From the NCBI GenBank assembly GCA_009746045.1, contig RPFO01000027.1, positions 342,001 to 406,000 on the forward strand: a stretch of DNA of 64,000 nt, written 5' to 3'. Within the stretch, counting starts at the first letter, position 1. Each line of letters opens with the position of its first letter. Under the pieces are notes generated by a model. It saw only the letters and a program-made list of their open reading frames with translations. It was not told the origin of the DNA and did no database searches. Positions 1 to 10,353 of this stretch are shown here, one piece after another. A program made the position numbers and the translations under genes. Source of the DNA: Mesostigma viride (Eukaryota > Streptophyta > Mesostigmatophyceae > Mesostigmatales > Mesostigmataceae).

Positions 1-333
1 ACCGAGCACAGCTTGTATGGAAACTGCAATGAAATGTGATGAAAAATACAAAAAACGCACATTTTTGCTAGCATTTGGTGGCATTTTGTTACCAAATGCG
101 GTTGGATGACCATCAGATCTTGTGTACAGTCATTAGTCATGAGTATCAACTTACTTGCAAACAGCCAGGTCAAGAACTCTTTATTTGCATATTAGAATGT
201 ATTTGTTTATATTAAAATCTGGAAAACTGCTAAAAATAGAAGTGCCAAAAATAGGTCAGCTGAGGTCCGGTAAGTCCGGAAAGTTGCAATCCTTCTACTG
301 GTGTCCTGAACATGCTACCTACCAAGATCTAGC
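1..333. other. No recognisable feature
   Basis: AT-leaning sequence with only short chance reading frames. No gene, repeat or RNA was recognised here. Confidence 0.5.
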
Positions 334-1413
334 ATGTTTCGACAATATTTGCATCGTACAGGAGTTATAAGGCTGTTTTTTGGCACTTTCAGACCGTTGT
401 GTGCGGAGCATGACGATGGAACGGGCGTAGCACGGCCAACGGGGGAGGAGACTGAGAGCGCAGTTGATGCGGGGACACCCGTAGGTGATGAAGGGCGGGG
501 GAATAAGAAATCGCACGTGTACGTCAAGGTTAAGGCCCTGACCGAGAGGGTCAATGCTTTGGAGAACCAACGAAGAATGCCATCCACCCCAGCAAGTGCT
601 GCACCCAGCTCCAGCACTGGCGTTGGCACGGAGCTTCGCCGGCCCGCTGCGCCTGCCGCGTTGGGGCAACGCGAAAGCTTTAGCGCGGCCCATGGCCAAG
701 TGACAGGACTGCAACCAGCACACCGTCAACAAGAGCCACGCGCGCGCGCAGTCGCAATGGATGGGCCGAGGCAGCTGGATCGGGAGGGGGAACCGTACGG
801 CGAGCACGGTGTGTACGCGCCGTACGACCAAGGAATGCATGCCCAGCCTACTGCCGCTGGCAGGCAAGCGGCCAATGCTTATGTATACCATGCCGGCATG
901 TACGATCCACAGCCTGGCGAAGGGTCGGCAGCTGATCCACATCAGCCTTGAGGTCGCGGCACATTGCAACAAACCACCTACGTTGAGAACCCTGAGCCCG
1001 TGCAGCATTACAATGACGGCACTTACCGTTATGCCGCAGCCCCCCCTCTAAGGAGATCTCCAAGGAAGACAAAGCCGAGGCCCCAAATCCCCAAGGCCGC
1101 CGGGGAGCAAGACTGGCAACATCATGATGAGGGAGGAGGTTATGCAGCCAGGGATTCTCATTTCATGGGTCATAGCAATTTTGATGAGCAAGGGACGTGG
1201 GCCTACAACGCCCACGTCCGGCCGGCCCCACAACCTGGCACATGCCCAGGCTCCACCGCGGAAAAGGCCACCCTACTCGCAAGATGTAGACGAGTCGGGG
1301 CAACACGATTATTATGGTTCATATTAGATTGGGCATGTATGGTTTTGATACGGCATTTGCTTGGCACCAGATTCTGCATTAAAGAAAGCTGTATGCAAAT
1401 CATTGTCAGGTAA
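334..1413 (+). pseudogene. Low-complexity coding region interrupted by an in-frame TGA; possible gene remnant
   Basis: An open frame of 205 codons (334-951) is rich in Gly, Ala, Pro, Gln and Tyr and includes a short coiled-coil-like stretch (KALTERVNALENQ). It stops at a TGA (949-951). The same frame then stays open to 1413 with similar His/Tyr/Asp-rich composition. A shifted frame ending at 1327 (QDVDESGQHDYYGSY) has the same flavour, so the true end may lie there. No family is recognised and no GT-AG intron of normal length removes the TGA. It could be a terminal part of a host gene, a decayed gene, or a low-complexity part of a mobile element. Composition is the only argument that it is coding. 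Confidence 0.3.
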
Positions 1414-1628
1414 GTTTAAGCTAATATACATTATTTTATCTTGCATTTGATATTAAAGAGGCAGAGAGACACAGTTGGCAGATGCAAGTTTGCTAGGCCA
1501 TGTAATAGGGATTATTGGTCATCCATCATATTCATAAATTTTCTTTTATTTATACATGGTTGCATAATACATTAATGTTGCGTTAATACTTTGTGGTGCC
1601 CACTAAACAACAAAATCATGAAATGCTA

Positions 1629-2365
1629 GTGCTATCGTGTCATATTGTCACTATCATGCTGTCACGGTGTCACAATGTCACGATGTCACGGTGTCACAAT
1701 GTCACCTCATGTTAATCAGTGCTTCTGGGCAATGTAATATCATTGTTGCAACCCCATGGGCGCCACATTACCTTGTGACACCATACAAAATCGTAAAATA
1801 CTAGCGTTATGGTGCCATCGTGTCACGGTGTCACGGTGTCACGGTGTCACGGTGTCACGGTGTCACAATGTCACCTCATGTTAATCAGTGCTTCTGGGCA
1901 ATGTAATATCATTGTTGCAACCCCATGGGCGCCACATTACCTTGTGACACCATACAAAATCGTAAAATACTAGCGTTATGGTGCCATCGTGTCACGGTGT
2001 CACGGTGTCACGGTGTCACGGTGTCACGGTGTCACGGTGTCACGGTGTCACAATGTCACCTCATGTTAATCAGTGCTTCTGGGCAATGTAATATCATTGT
2101 TGCAACCCCATGGGCGCCACATTACCTTGTGACACCATACAAAATCGTAAAATACTAGCGTTATGGTGCCATCGTGTCACGGTGTCACGGTGTCACGGTG
2201 TCACAATGTCACCTCATGTTAATCAGTGCTTCTGGGCAATGTAATATCATTGTTGCAACCCCATGGGCGCCACATTACCTTGTGACACCATACAAAATCG
2301 TAAAATACTAGCGTTATGGTGTCACGGTGTCACGGTGTCACGGTGTCACGGTGTCACGGTGTCAC
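1629..2365. repeat. Two-level minisatellite with TGTCACGG core
   Basis: Blocks of the 8-bp unit TGTCACGG alternate with a longer conserved spacer that contains CCTCATGTTAATCAG and CCCATGGGCGCCACATTACC. The spacer landmark CCTCAT starts at 1705, 1874, 2059 and 2212, giving periods of 169, 185 and 153 bp. These differ by 16 bp, that is by pairs of the 8-bp unit, so the larger unit was amplified and the inner array changed length independently. The reading frames across it are by-products of the repeat. Confidence 0.9.
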
Positions 2366-2494
2366 AACATGTTGGGACAATAACCTACATGCTTTGGACT
2401 TACGAGAGGCCCTAAATAACAAAGTTTGAAAAATCTCAATTTGTAGTAGTGTTCTAGTACAAATCCAGACGAGCTTAGGGATAGGTAACCACGC
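2366..2494. other. Spacer with left target duplication of element C
   Basis: No gene seen. The last five bases, CACGC (2490-2494), are repeated at 34652-34656 and are read as the target site duplication of the large gypsy element. Confidence 0.6.
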
Positions 2495-2556
2495 TGTTAC
2501 GTCCTAAACTCCTACCTCCACCTCTACCTCTGCTGGGCCTGATACTACCTAAATTG
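2495..2556 (-). repeat. 3' LTR of element C, outer 62 bp
   Basis: Identical in order to 34075-34136 of the other LTR. It is cut off at CTAAATTG by transposon D; the rest of this LTR resumes at 13821. Confidence 0.88.
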
Positions 2557-2827
2557 TCCCAATGTCCAGGAAAAGGCCTCAATTGAGGCCTTTTTTATAT
2601 TGGGTGTTGCATGTAGCCAAACAAACTTTATTCCAAATATGAGCATAGGACATCCATTATTATGATTGTTTTGGGGTTCCCAGCACTTAACATCAGTCAT
2701 ACAGCCCCAATACCTATTTAATTATGATTTTATAAAACAGGGTGTTGCTGCGGCGGCACCATACTGAACACAACATGACCATAGATACATGCATCAAAAA
2801 GGCAATAGAGCTCAGTTCCCTATGCAT

Positions 2828-3031
2828 CTAACGTGTCTTACGGGTCTTGCGAGGCTTTCCCGTGACCCGGTGAGCATGGCAAGGCATGGCATGCTCCCCA
2901 AGGGACCACACACACACACTTGCACCACCAGGGCTGTCGCGAAGCACTGCAGGCAGTAATAGCCTGCCATGGGTATTGCACGTAACTACGAAGAATCCAC
3001 AGCCTCTATTGCAACCACGCAGAAGGATCAT
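2828..3031 (-). CDS. Cys-rich small ORF in transposon D, copy 1
   Basis: 67 codons ending in HRVTGKPRKTRKTR, with Cys and His residues spaced like a zinc-binding tail. It is a diverged duplicate of the frame at 12708-12918. It may be a remnant of a transposase C-terminus; no family can be named. Confidence 0.3.
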   Translation of the reverse strand: MILLRGCNRGCGFFVVTCNTHGRLLLPAVLRDSPGGASVCVWSLGEHAMPCHAHRVTGKPRKTRKTR

Positions 3032-3226
3032 GCATTATCATGACAGTTGTGAACTGCAAAGCGCTTAACTTCACTCACCAAGCCCCTATACCTATGCACT
3101 TATGATATTTTCTAACAAGGTGTTGCTGTTAAGATAGCACATGAACAGCATGGCAAGATAGAAGAGCATGAATGGACACTCATACCCAGTTCTCAGACCT
3201 CTAACCCATTTCTTGGCACTTGCAAG

Positions 3227-4008
3227 TGTAACAAGCAAAAATGACTTTGTTGTTACATCCTTTGTTTTGTGAATGTTTGGCTTTTATTCGAGGACTTTTG
3301 GATCAGTATTGAGAAAGTTATGAGGTTTCTAAGACGATGGTACTTGGAGCTGATACTTTGTCAGCCAACTGATAGGAACCCTCATTGGTCGTGGCCTGAT
3401 CCACGTAGGGTTGTAGTTTGTTGGCTGATACTATTGATAGGGGCCCTCATTGGTCGTGGCCTGATCCACGTGGGGTTGTAGTTTGTTAGTTGGTACTATT
3501 GAGTCTTAAATGCTCCTTTGGGATCACAGTGCTCACGACAGATTTGGGATCTCATGGAAAGATTCTGCCAGGCTGTGTGTGGTGTTGTTCTGTTTTGTGT
3601 GACTAGGATGGATACGAAGATCTTGCATAGGATTCCATGGTTCTGATTGGTTCTCTTCAGGCTAAGGTTGGAGCAAGCTCGACAAGCACGTCGATATCAA
3701 GGACGTGGGGTCGCCATTGTTGCTACGTTGGTTTTGATTCTGACCATGGTATAATAAAGCTTGGCTTTGTTGTCCAATCCATAAGAGCCCCTTGGCTATA
3801 GACGTCCTTCAGTTCCACAGAGGTCGTCTATACACGAGCTTGTCTTTGTGTCTACAAGGGGTTGTGATTCCCTAAATCACGTGCTGTGGAATTTCCATCT
3901 CAACGTTGCTCGGATACTTGAAGTTCTGCGACTCAGGAAAGCAACCCAGGTAAAAGATCTTTCATATTGGACTGTGGATGATGTTGATGATCATTTTTAG
4001 TCGTTACA
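3227..4008 (+). repeat. 5' LTR of element A
   Basis: 782 bp, TG..CA ends. It contains an internal near-duplicate around CTCATTGGTCGTGGCCTGAT (twice within 70 bp) and an AATAAA in TATAATAAAGC that may be part of the promoter or polyadenylation region. Confidence 0.9.
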
Positions 4009-4021
4009 TTGGTATCGGAGG
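4009..4021 (+). other. Primer binding site of element A
   Basis: TTGGTATCGGAGG directly inside the 5' LTR. It is the TGGTATC..GAG pattern complementary to the 3' end of initiator methionine tRNA, the usual primer of plant-type gypsy elements. Confidence 0.8.
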
Positions 4022-4382
4022 ATCTCTACTTTGGTGTTTCTCTTGAAGTCGCAACCTTCCGGGTAGTACAACGTTGATCAGATGTCTGTCATCCGAGAAG
4101 ATTCATAGAGTTGCGGAAAACTTACGGTGTTACAGACTGAGACACATCCTGATGTGACTGTCTTGCTCTGTAACACTAGAAGTCAGCCGTAACCGTTGTC
4201 TCTACTAGGCAGACGATCGCGACTCCATGTGGAAGTATGAGTAGTTCGAAGACACAATCACCTTTACCCCCTACTAATCAAGGTTTGGAGATCCGTCATC
4301 ATCTCTGGAACCCATTGCTAGGGAAGGTGCTGAGACAACTGCTCGTACTCCACGGCGTCAACTTGATTTCAACCGTACTTCT

Positions 4383-5742
4383 ATGTCTGAAGTGAGGCGG
4401 CCCTCGTTGTCCATAGGGCCCAAGTTTTCCGTCATTGCATCTGGTCTCCAACCAGGCGAGCCATCGCTGACAGGCGTGGGTCGAGGAGCGTCACTGTCGC
4501 CCAGGATTCCAAGCGCGCGAACGAGTCCTGTGCGGAGTGCATCTTCTTCATTTCTTTTCCCGCTAAATACCACGCCTGGAAGAGACGGGACCAGACTTGC
4601 AGCGGATCGCCTCTCAGCAGCTAAAATCAGATTATTACACGATGAACAACACGCAGCGATGTATAGAAAGATGGTGGAGGAGGTGGAACAGGATGTGGGA
4701 AGACTTCGTCAGAGAATTGAGGAGGAGGAGGCGGCCATGCGTGACATGGTTGCTGGATTGGGGAGAGAGGCTCCTCGGTTGGGTGACGGAAGGGTTTTAC
4801 CTAATAGTACCGCAGTTACTACGAGGAATGAGACGCAGGATAGCGATAGGCAGGATCCAGCGCAGACGACCTCGGTCACCTTCACCACCCCCGCCAGCGA
4901 CGTCCCCGTGACCGTCACTATACCACCGCATCAAGGTTCCGCCCCGCCATTTCCAAAAATCGAATCCGTAGACAAGCTGTCGCTCACCAATCTAACCCAC
5001 CGCAGTTTCGATCATTTCTCTACTCGATTCCAGGATGTGTTCGCTATCCACTTTGCTAACTACGGCAAACGAGCGGAAGAACGACTTTCCCTGGACATCC
5101 AGAAGAAGATGGTTCGACAGCGAATGAGCGACAGTGCAGCCGACAGGTTTGATGAGTTTTTACGATCCTCAGCAGGTAATACTTGCAAGGATTTGCCATC
5201 TCTCATGCTTTCATTTCGACGTTTTCTCCTTCCCCAGGACCAGCTCCGTCTGGACCGGGACGCGTTGGCCAACTGTACTCAGTCGGCCTGACACTACCAC
5301 AATACGTAGAGACGTTTACCAACCTGAGGGCCAAAATCCCCCAGTGCTCTGATTCTGAAGCTCTTCACAGGTTTCTGCATGGGCTTCCCCTCAAGTCAGG
5401 GTGGATATTGACAAGCATTTCTCCCCTTTCGACTATGTCGAGTGGAAGTGGGATACTGTGCTGTCTTATGCCCTCACGCTGTGCCGTGTCCCTGACTTTT
5501 CCCTCAAGTGGGAGCCTGCTGCAGGCAACCAGGCGCCTGCTGTTAAGAAGCCCCTGAACCAGCTGAACGCTGTGATGGAGGAGCTCAGTGCCATGGAGCA
5601 GTCCAAAGGAGCCTGTTTCACGTGTGGCCAGCTGGGACACTTTGCACGGGATTGCCCCAAGCGAGACCAGTTCCCAAGCGACACCAAGGGTCCTCAGGGG
5701 GTTCTTCCATTCACCAGACCACCCATTTCCCTCCTGGGGTGA
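4383..5742 (+). CDS. gag region of element A
   Basis: The N-terminal part carries Ser/Pro-rich sequence, then a coiled coil (about residues 75-125, with KMVEEVEQDVGRLRQRIEEE) and a capsid-like segment (HRSFDHFSTRFQDVFAIHFA). The end has the zinc knuckle CFTCGQLGHFARDC at about 5614-5655. It coats the element's RNA in virus-like particles. The region is broken; element B carries the same region at 26393-27752. Confidence 0.75.
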
Positions 5743-5983
5743 GCCAGAGCGACCACAGGGCACAGCCTGGGTTTAGACCCAACTTCCAGGCTTCGGGCAA
5801 GGGACCATTCCAGCCCAAGGGATTCAACAGGCAAGACAGGCGTCGGATGGTCAACGCCCTGTGGCACCTCCTAGCAGAGGAGGAGGAGGGAGAAGGGGAG
5901 GCAGACGGCATAGAGGATCAGCAGGTGCAGCCTTCAGTGGGGAGCTCGTCTTCAGATCATCCTCCTGAGCTGCCAAAAAACTA

Positions 5984-7513
5984 GTGGAGCCCCCAGGACT
6001 ACGTCCAGCGGTGGAGTTAACTGGTTTGCCTGCTGTGCATGTCCGTCCTGTGAACAACTTGTTTGCCTCTGATTCCACCACCCCATTGGGCCCTCCTATT
6101 CCCAGTCAACTCTTGAAGTTCCAGGCTAGGCTGTTGAACGTGCCAGTCCCTTTGGCTCAGCCTTTATGTCTCTTCATGATTGACTCAGGTGCAGGAAGTA
6201 ACTACATTTCCACTTCCTTGGTGCAGGAGCTGCATCTACCAGTGCTCCCCCACCCTGTGCCTGTTAAGGTCCAATATTCTGATGGTAGGCAGAGTAACTC
6301 ACCTGGCTACGTGCAACTGCTTTTTCAAGTGTGCTCACGTCAAACCTTGTCTGTCACAGCAGATGTCATTCCACTCACTGCTGCTGATGTGATTTGGGGA
6401 TGCCATGGTTGGAGTCTGCTAATCCTGCCATCTTGTGGTCTGAGAAGGTGGTGCAGTTTCAGGATGGGTCAGTGTGGGACGCCACCACAGTGATTAAGGG
6501 GGGAGAAAGACCAGTCACAGAGTGCTGTTCTACTAATGAGGCTGTCAATGATGGGAGAGGGGTTGCAGGTGCCAAGGAGGACGTCAAGGTGCCTTCACTG
6601 GAAGAGAAACGTGCTGCCTTACTTAAGCACGTATGGTCTGCCAATCACACCTTGTCTTACCTGGCTACTTACCCAGTGGAACACGTCTTTCTCTTACAGT
6701 TGGTTCCTAACTCACCCTCTGATGAGACTCATGGCCACACGGTGAATGCTGTGAACCCAGTACCAGCTGTCACAGAGGAGGAGCAGAAGCTGCATGATGC
6801 CCTTTTGGACAGGTTTGCTGCCATTTTTGAGGACAAAATGCCACAGTACCCCCTGAAGGGCCAATCACTCATGTCATCAAGCTTGTGGATGGTGCCAGGC
6901 CTCCCTTTGTTCCCATGTACAGGATGGGGCCAGCTGAGATGGCAGAGCTGAAGGTGATCTTGACAGGCTGTTGGAAGCTGGACTCATTCTTCCTGCCAAT
7001 AGTCCTTTCAGCTCTGGGTGTTTGCTTGTCCCCAAGCATGATGGTGGATGGCGGTTGTGCATTGATCTGAGAGGCCTGAACAAGGTCACAGTGAAGTCCA
7101 AGTATCCCTTGCCACGGATTGATGAGCTGCTAGAGAGGACAGCTGGATCATCTTACTTCACCAAGTTTGACCTTAGACACGCGTTCTGGCAGATCAGGAT
7201 AGCTACTGAGGACATTCCAAAAACTGCATTCTCCACACCCTGGGGTCAGTTCCAGTGGACTGTGATGCCCATGGGGGCCTCCAACAGCCCAGCTACTATG
7301 CAGATGTTTGTGAATGCTATCTTTGGCCATCTGACAGGGAACTCTCTGCCTCAGATCTCCCCTGATCTCAGGAATCCCAGGTTCAAAGACATTGCCCACC
7401 TGTGTGACCCTGCAAGACCCGTGTTCAGGACCTGCGTGGTGGCCTACATGGACGACATCCTGGTGCACTCAAAGACGTTCAAGGAGCATCTGGAGAACGT
7501 GGAGGAGGTCTGA
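5984..7513 (+). other. Protease and reverse transcriptase region of element A
   Basis: The protease active site is LFMIDSGAGSNYISTSLVQ near 6170-6225. Reverse transcriptase blocks include PFVPMYRMGPAEMAELK, DGGWRLCIDLRGLNKVTVK, SYFTKFDLRHAFWQIRIA and the catalytic CVVAYMDDILVHSKTF at about 7434-7480. The order and motifs are canonical Ty3/gypsy. The region contains breaks. Confidence 0.8.
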
Positions 7514-7533
7514 AGGTCATCCAGCACTACCAC

Positions 7534-10353
7534 TTGTCTGTCAAGAGGTCTAAGGTGGAGTGGGGGCATGAAGTGGGGTTCCTAGGGTACAAGTTGAGTT
7601 CCTTGGGTATGACACCTGACAATGCTAAGATTGCTGCCATCCTTGAGTGGCCTGTGTTGCAGTCTGCACATGATGTCAAGTCCTTCCTGGGCATGGTGGG
7701 GTGGTACAGGCGTTTTATCCCTGACATGGCTGCCATCTCCACCCCCTTGCTTGAGTTAATCAAGAAGGATGTTCAGTTTGAGTGGACAGATAGGTGTCAG
7801 CAGGCCTTTGACCTGTTGAAGCAGAAGCTCACATCCACCCCTGTGCTAGTGGGTCCCAACCCAGATCTACCTTATCAGGTTAGGTCAGATGCCTCTCAAG
7901 GCGCCATAGGTGCTGTGCTGATGCAAGACCATGGCTATGGACCACAGCCAGTGGAGTACATGTCTAAAACCATGAGCTCAGCTGAACGTAACTACCCTGT
8001 ACACGAGCAGGAGTTGCTGGGTTTAGTGGTAGCATGTCACAAGTGGGAGCATCTGTTGAAGGGAGCTCAGTTTTCTGTGGCTAGCAGTGCTACAGATGGG
8101 CTAGGGCAAGAGTCTATCACCCTGATGACTGACCATAGGCCCTTGGTGCACGTGCTAGAACAGAGTAGGATGAGTAAGAGGATGGCTGGGTGGATGGAGT
8201 ACCTAGGGGGATTCTATCCTTTCTCTGTGCAGTATGTCCCAGGATCACAGAATGTGGTGCCAGACGCCCTCTCTAGAAGAAGGGATCTGATGGGAACATT
8301 TCACGAGGATCTGGATATTTGTGCTGCCATGGTTTCTGTAGTAGAGTGTGGTGCTGTCACCAGGGCACAGGCAGCTAACCAGCAAACCTCCAAGCTGAGC
8401 CCACACCCTGTAGAGGCTAGCTTTAGTCACGAGATGCTCATTGACCAGGGCTTTGTCCCAGGGTCGACAGGCGTCCAGGGTGGGGGTCAGTCACTGCAGA
8501 GCAGTCTTAGGGAGGATTCTGCTAGCAGCCAGCCCACTCTCACTACACAACCAAGCACAGAGAATCCTAGGAGGGGGAAGGGACGGCCCAGGAAGTGGAT
8601 ACTGGAGCCAGGGATGCTGACCAAGTCTAGAGGATTGGCAGCTGAGATCAAGGGGAAGTCACGTACACCTGTGGCTGATGTTCTGTCATCCAAGCATCTA
8701 GTCACTAGTCACCTGCAGGAGGGTGAGGTGCTGCAGCTGCAGCCTTTAGGACCTGGCAAACAGCTAGTCCTGCCTAACCCCATGAGTATAGCCCTGCTGG
8801 ACGTGATTAAGGCCTTCACTAAAACTGAGGACCTGGCCACTAAGGCCATTCAGGAAGGAAGCTTTGGTAACAGACCTGTGGAGTACTGGGAGGGAGTCCT
8901 GTATGTCCACACCCAGGATGCAGATCATGTAGTAACCAGGAAGGTTTATGTGCCAGAAATGGCCATTCCCACTGTGTTGCATTGCTTCCATGACGACGTG
9001 ACTGCATGTCATCCTGGGTATGCTAAGCTCCTCCATGAAGTACAAGAGAGGTTTTGGTGGCCTGGCATGTTTCGTGATATCAAAGCCTATGTGGCTTCCT
9101 GTGACTCATGCCAAAGGAATAAGGTTAGGACTCAGGCAGTGCCTATCTTTCCTATGGCCATGCCTATTCCCCTTCGACCCTGGATCAGTGTGACCATGGA
9201 CTTCATTTGTGGCTTGCCTGTTTCTGATGCTGGCAATGACAGGATACTAGTGGTGATGGACAGGCTGTCTAGAATGTGCCACCTCATCCCCTGCAATGCC
9301 CATCTCACAGCTGCCCAGTGTGTAGAGTTGTTCATGAAGGAAGTGTACAGATTGCATGGCATGCCACGTGTAATCATCACTGACCAGGATCCCTTGTGGA
9401 TGTCTGGGTTTTGGAAGTCCTTCTTTGACATCCTAGACACTAAGTTGGCCTTTGGAGTAGCATACAGGTGTGCCAGCACGGGGGCTGTGGAGAGGCTGAA
9501 CCGTATTGTACGGGAATGCCAGAAGCACTATTGTACCCATGATAACAAGGAATGGGACAAGAAACTTCCCTTCATAGAGTTTGCCATCAACAACTCACCC
9601 CTGGCTCCTCACCAAATGTCTCCATTTGTCATTTGCCATGGCCAGTGCCCCTTGACTCCATTTGACCTGGAGTTACCTGATAGGGATGCTGAAGGCCCCT
9701 TCAGAAGACGCCTAACCTCTGTCCACCAGTTGATTGCATCCTTCCAGGAAGCTCACAGTATGGTGGCTGCTCAGATGTTGCATGCACAGGACAAGTATTT
9801 AAACAATGCTTGGCAACAGATGTTGGCTACACACACCTTTGTGGCTCCTGGTGACCTGGTGCTCTTGGAGGCTAATCGTGTGCTACCTGAAAAGGAGCAA
9901 TGCAGGAAACTGCAACCCTTGTGGTTGGGACCTTACCCTGTCCTGGACACCTTCCACTATGGGACTGTAGTTCAAGTCCAGGTGCCTTCCCACTGGAGGC
10001 TTAAGACTAACGTGTTTCACCTGGCCCAGCTCAAACTGTATAAACGCAATACCTTGCAGGGACGCCTTTCTGCTCCATTACCATTTGAGCTGGATACTGA
10101 GGGGGAGAGGATATATGAAGTGGAGCAGCTGGTGGCTCACAGAGTCAAAGGAAAGGGTAGGACCAAGCAGCTGCAGTTTAAGGTGCACTGGAAAGGAGAG
10201 TTAGAGTCTACTGCCACATGGCTGTGGTTGTCTGACTTGACTCACTGCCATGAAGTGGTCCAGGAGTATTGCCAAAAGAAGGGGCTCACTCTTCCTTCTT
10301 GGTATACTGAGTTGGTGCAAACCACTGCTCCCCTTCCTATATCTCAGGACTAA
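7534..10353 (+). CDS. pol of element A: thumb, RNase H, integrase, chromodomain
   Basis: A 939-codon frame. Early residues carry the reverse transcriptase thumb (VGFLGYKLSSLGMT, VKSFLGMVGWYRRFIP). RNase H follows with RSDASQGAIGAVLMQ and LMTDHRPLVHVL. The integrase has HPGYAKLLHEVQERFWWPGM, CDSCQRNK, WISVTMDFICGLP, VIITDQDPLWMSGFW and GAVERLNRIVREC. The C-terminus has a chromodomain (IYEVEQLVAHRVKGKGR, FKVHWKGELESTATW), which marks the chromovirus branch and in that branch steers integration to chromatin. Confidence 0.9.
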   Translation: MSVKRSKVEWGHEVGFLGYKLSSLGMTPDNAKIAAILEWPVLQSAHDVKSFLGMVGWYRRFIPDMAAISTPLLELIKKDVQFEWTDRCQQAFDLLKQKLTSTPVLVGPNPDLPYQVRSDASQGAIGAVLMQDHGYGPQPVEYMSKTMSSAERNYPVHEQELLGLVVACHKWEHLLKGAQFSVASSATDGLGQESITLMTDHRPLVHVLEQSRMSKRMAGWMEYLGGFYPFSVQYVPGSQNVVPDALSRRRDLMGTFHEDLDICAAMVSVVECGAVTRAQAANQQTSKLSPHPVEASFSHEMLIDQGFVPGSTGVQGGGQSLQSSLREDSASSQPTLTTQPSTENPRRGKGRPRKWILEPGMLTKSRGLAAEIKGKSRTPVADVLSSKHLVTSHLQEGEVLQLQPLGPGKQLVLPNPMSIALLDVIKAFTKTEDLATKAIQEGSFGNRPVEYWEGVLYVHTQDADHVVTRKVYVPEMAIPTVLHCFHDDVTACHPGYAKLLHEVQERFWWPGMFRDIKAYVASCDSCQRNKVRTQAVPIFPMAMPIPLRPWISVTMDFICGLPVSDAGNDRILVVMDRLSRMCHLIPCNAHLTAAQCVELFMKEVYRLHGMPRVIITDQDPLWMSGFWKSFFDILDTKLAFGVAYRCASTGAVERLNRIVRECQKHYCTHDNKEWDKKLPFIEFAINNSPLAPHQMSPFVICHGQCPLTPFDLELPDRDAEGPFRRRLTSVHQLIASFQEAHSMVAAQMLHAQDKYLNNAWQQMLATHTFVAPGDLVLLEANRVLPEKEQCRKLQPLWLGPYPVLDTFHYGTVVQVQVPSHWRLKTNVFHLAQLKLYKRNTLQGRLSAPLPFELDTEGERIYEVEQLVAHRVKGKGRTKQLQFKVHWKGELESTATWLWLSDLTHCHEVVQEYCQKKGLTLPSWYTELVQTTAPLPISQD

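Noticed and set aside
1925-2158. 77-codon frame
   Set aside because: It is a translation of the minisatellite.
1629-2365. CRISPR-like array
   Set aside because: The repeats are contiguous or separated by a conserved spacer rather than unique spacers, and the setting is eukaryotic.
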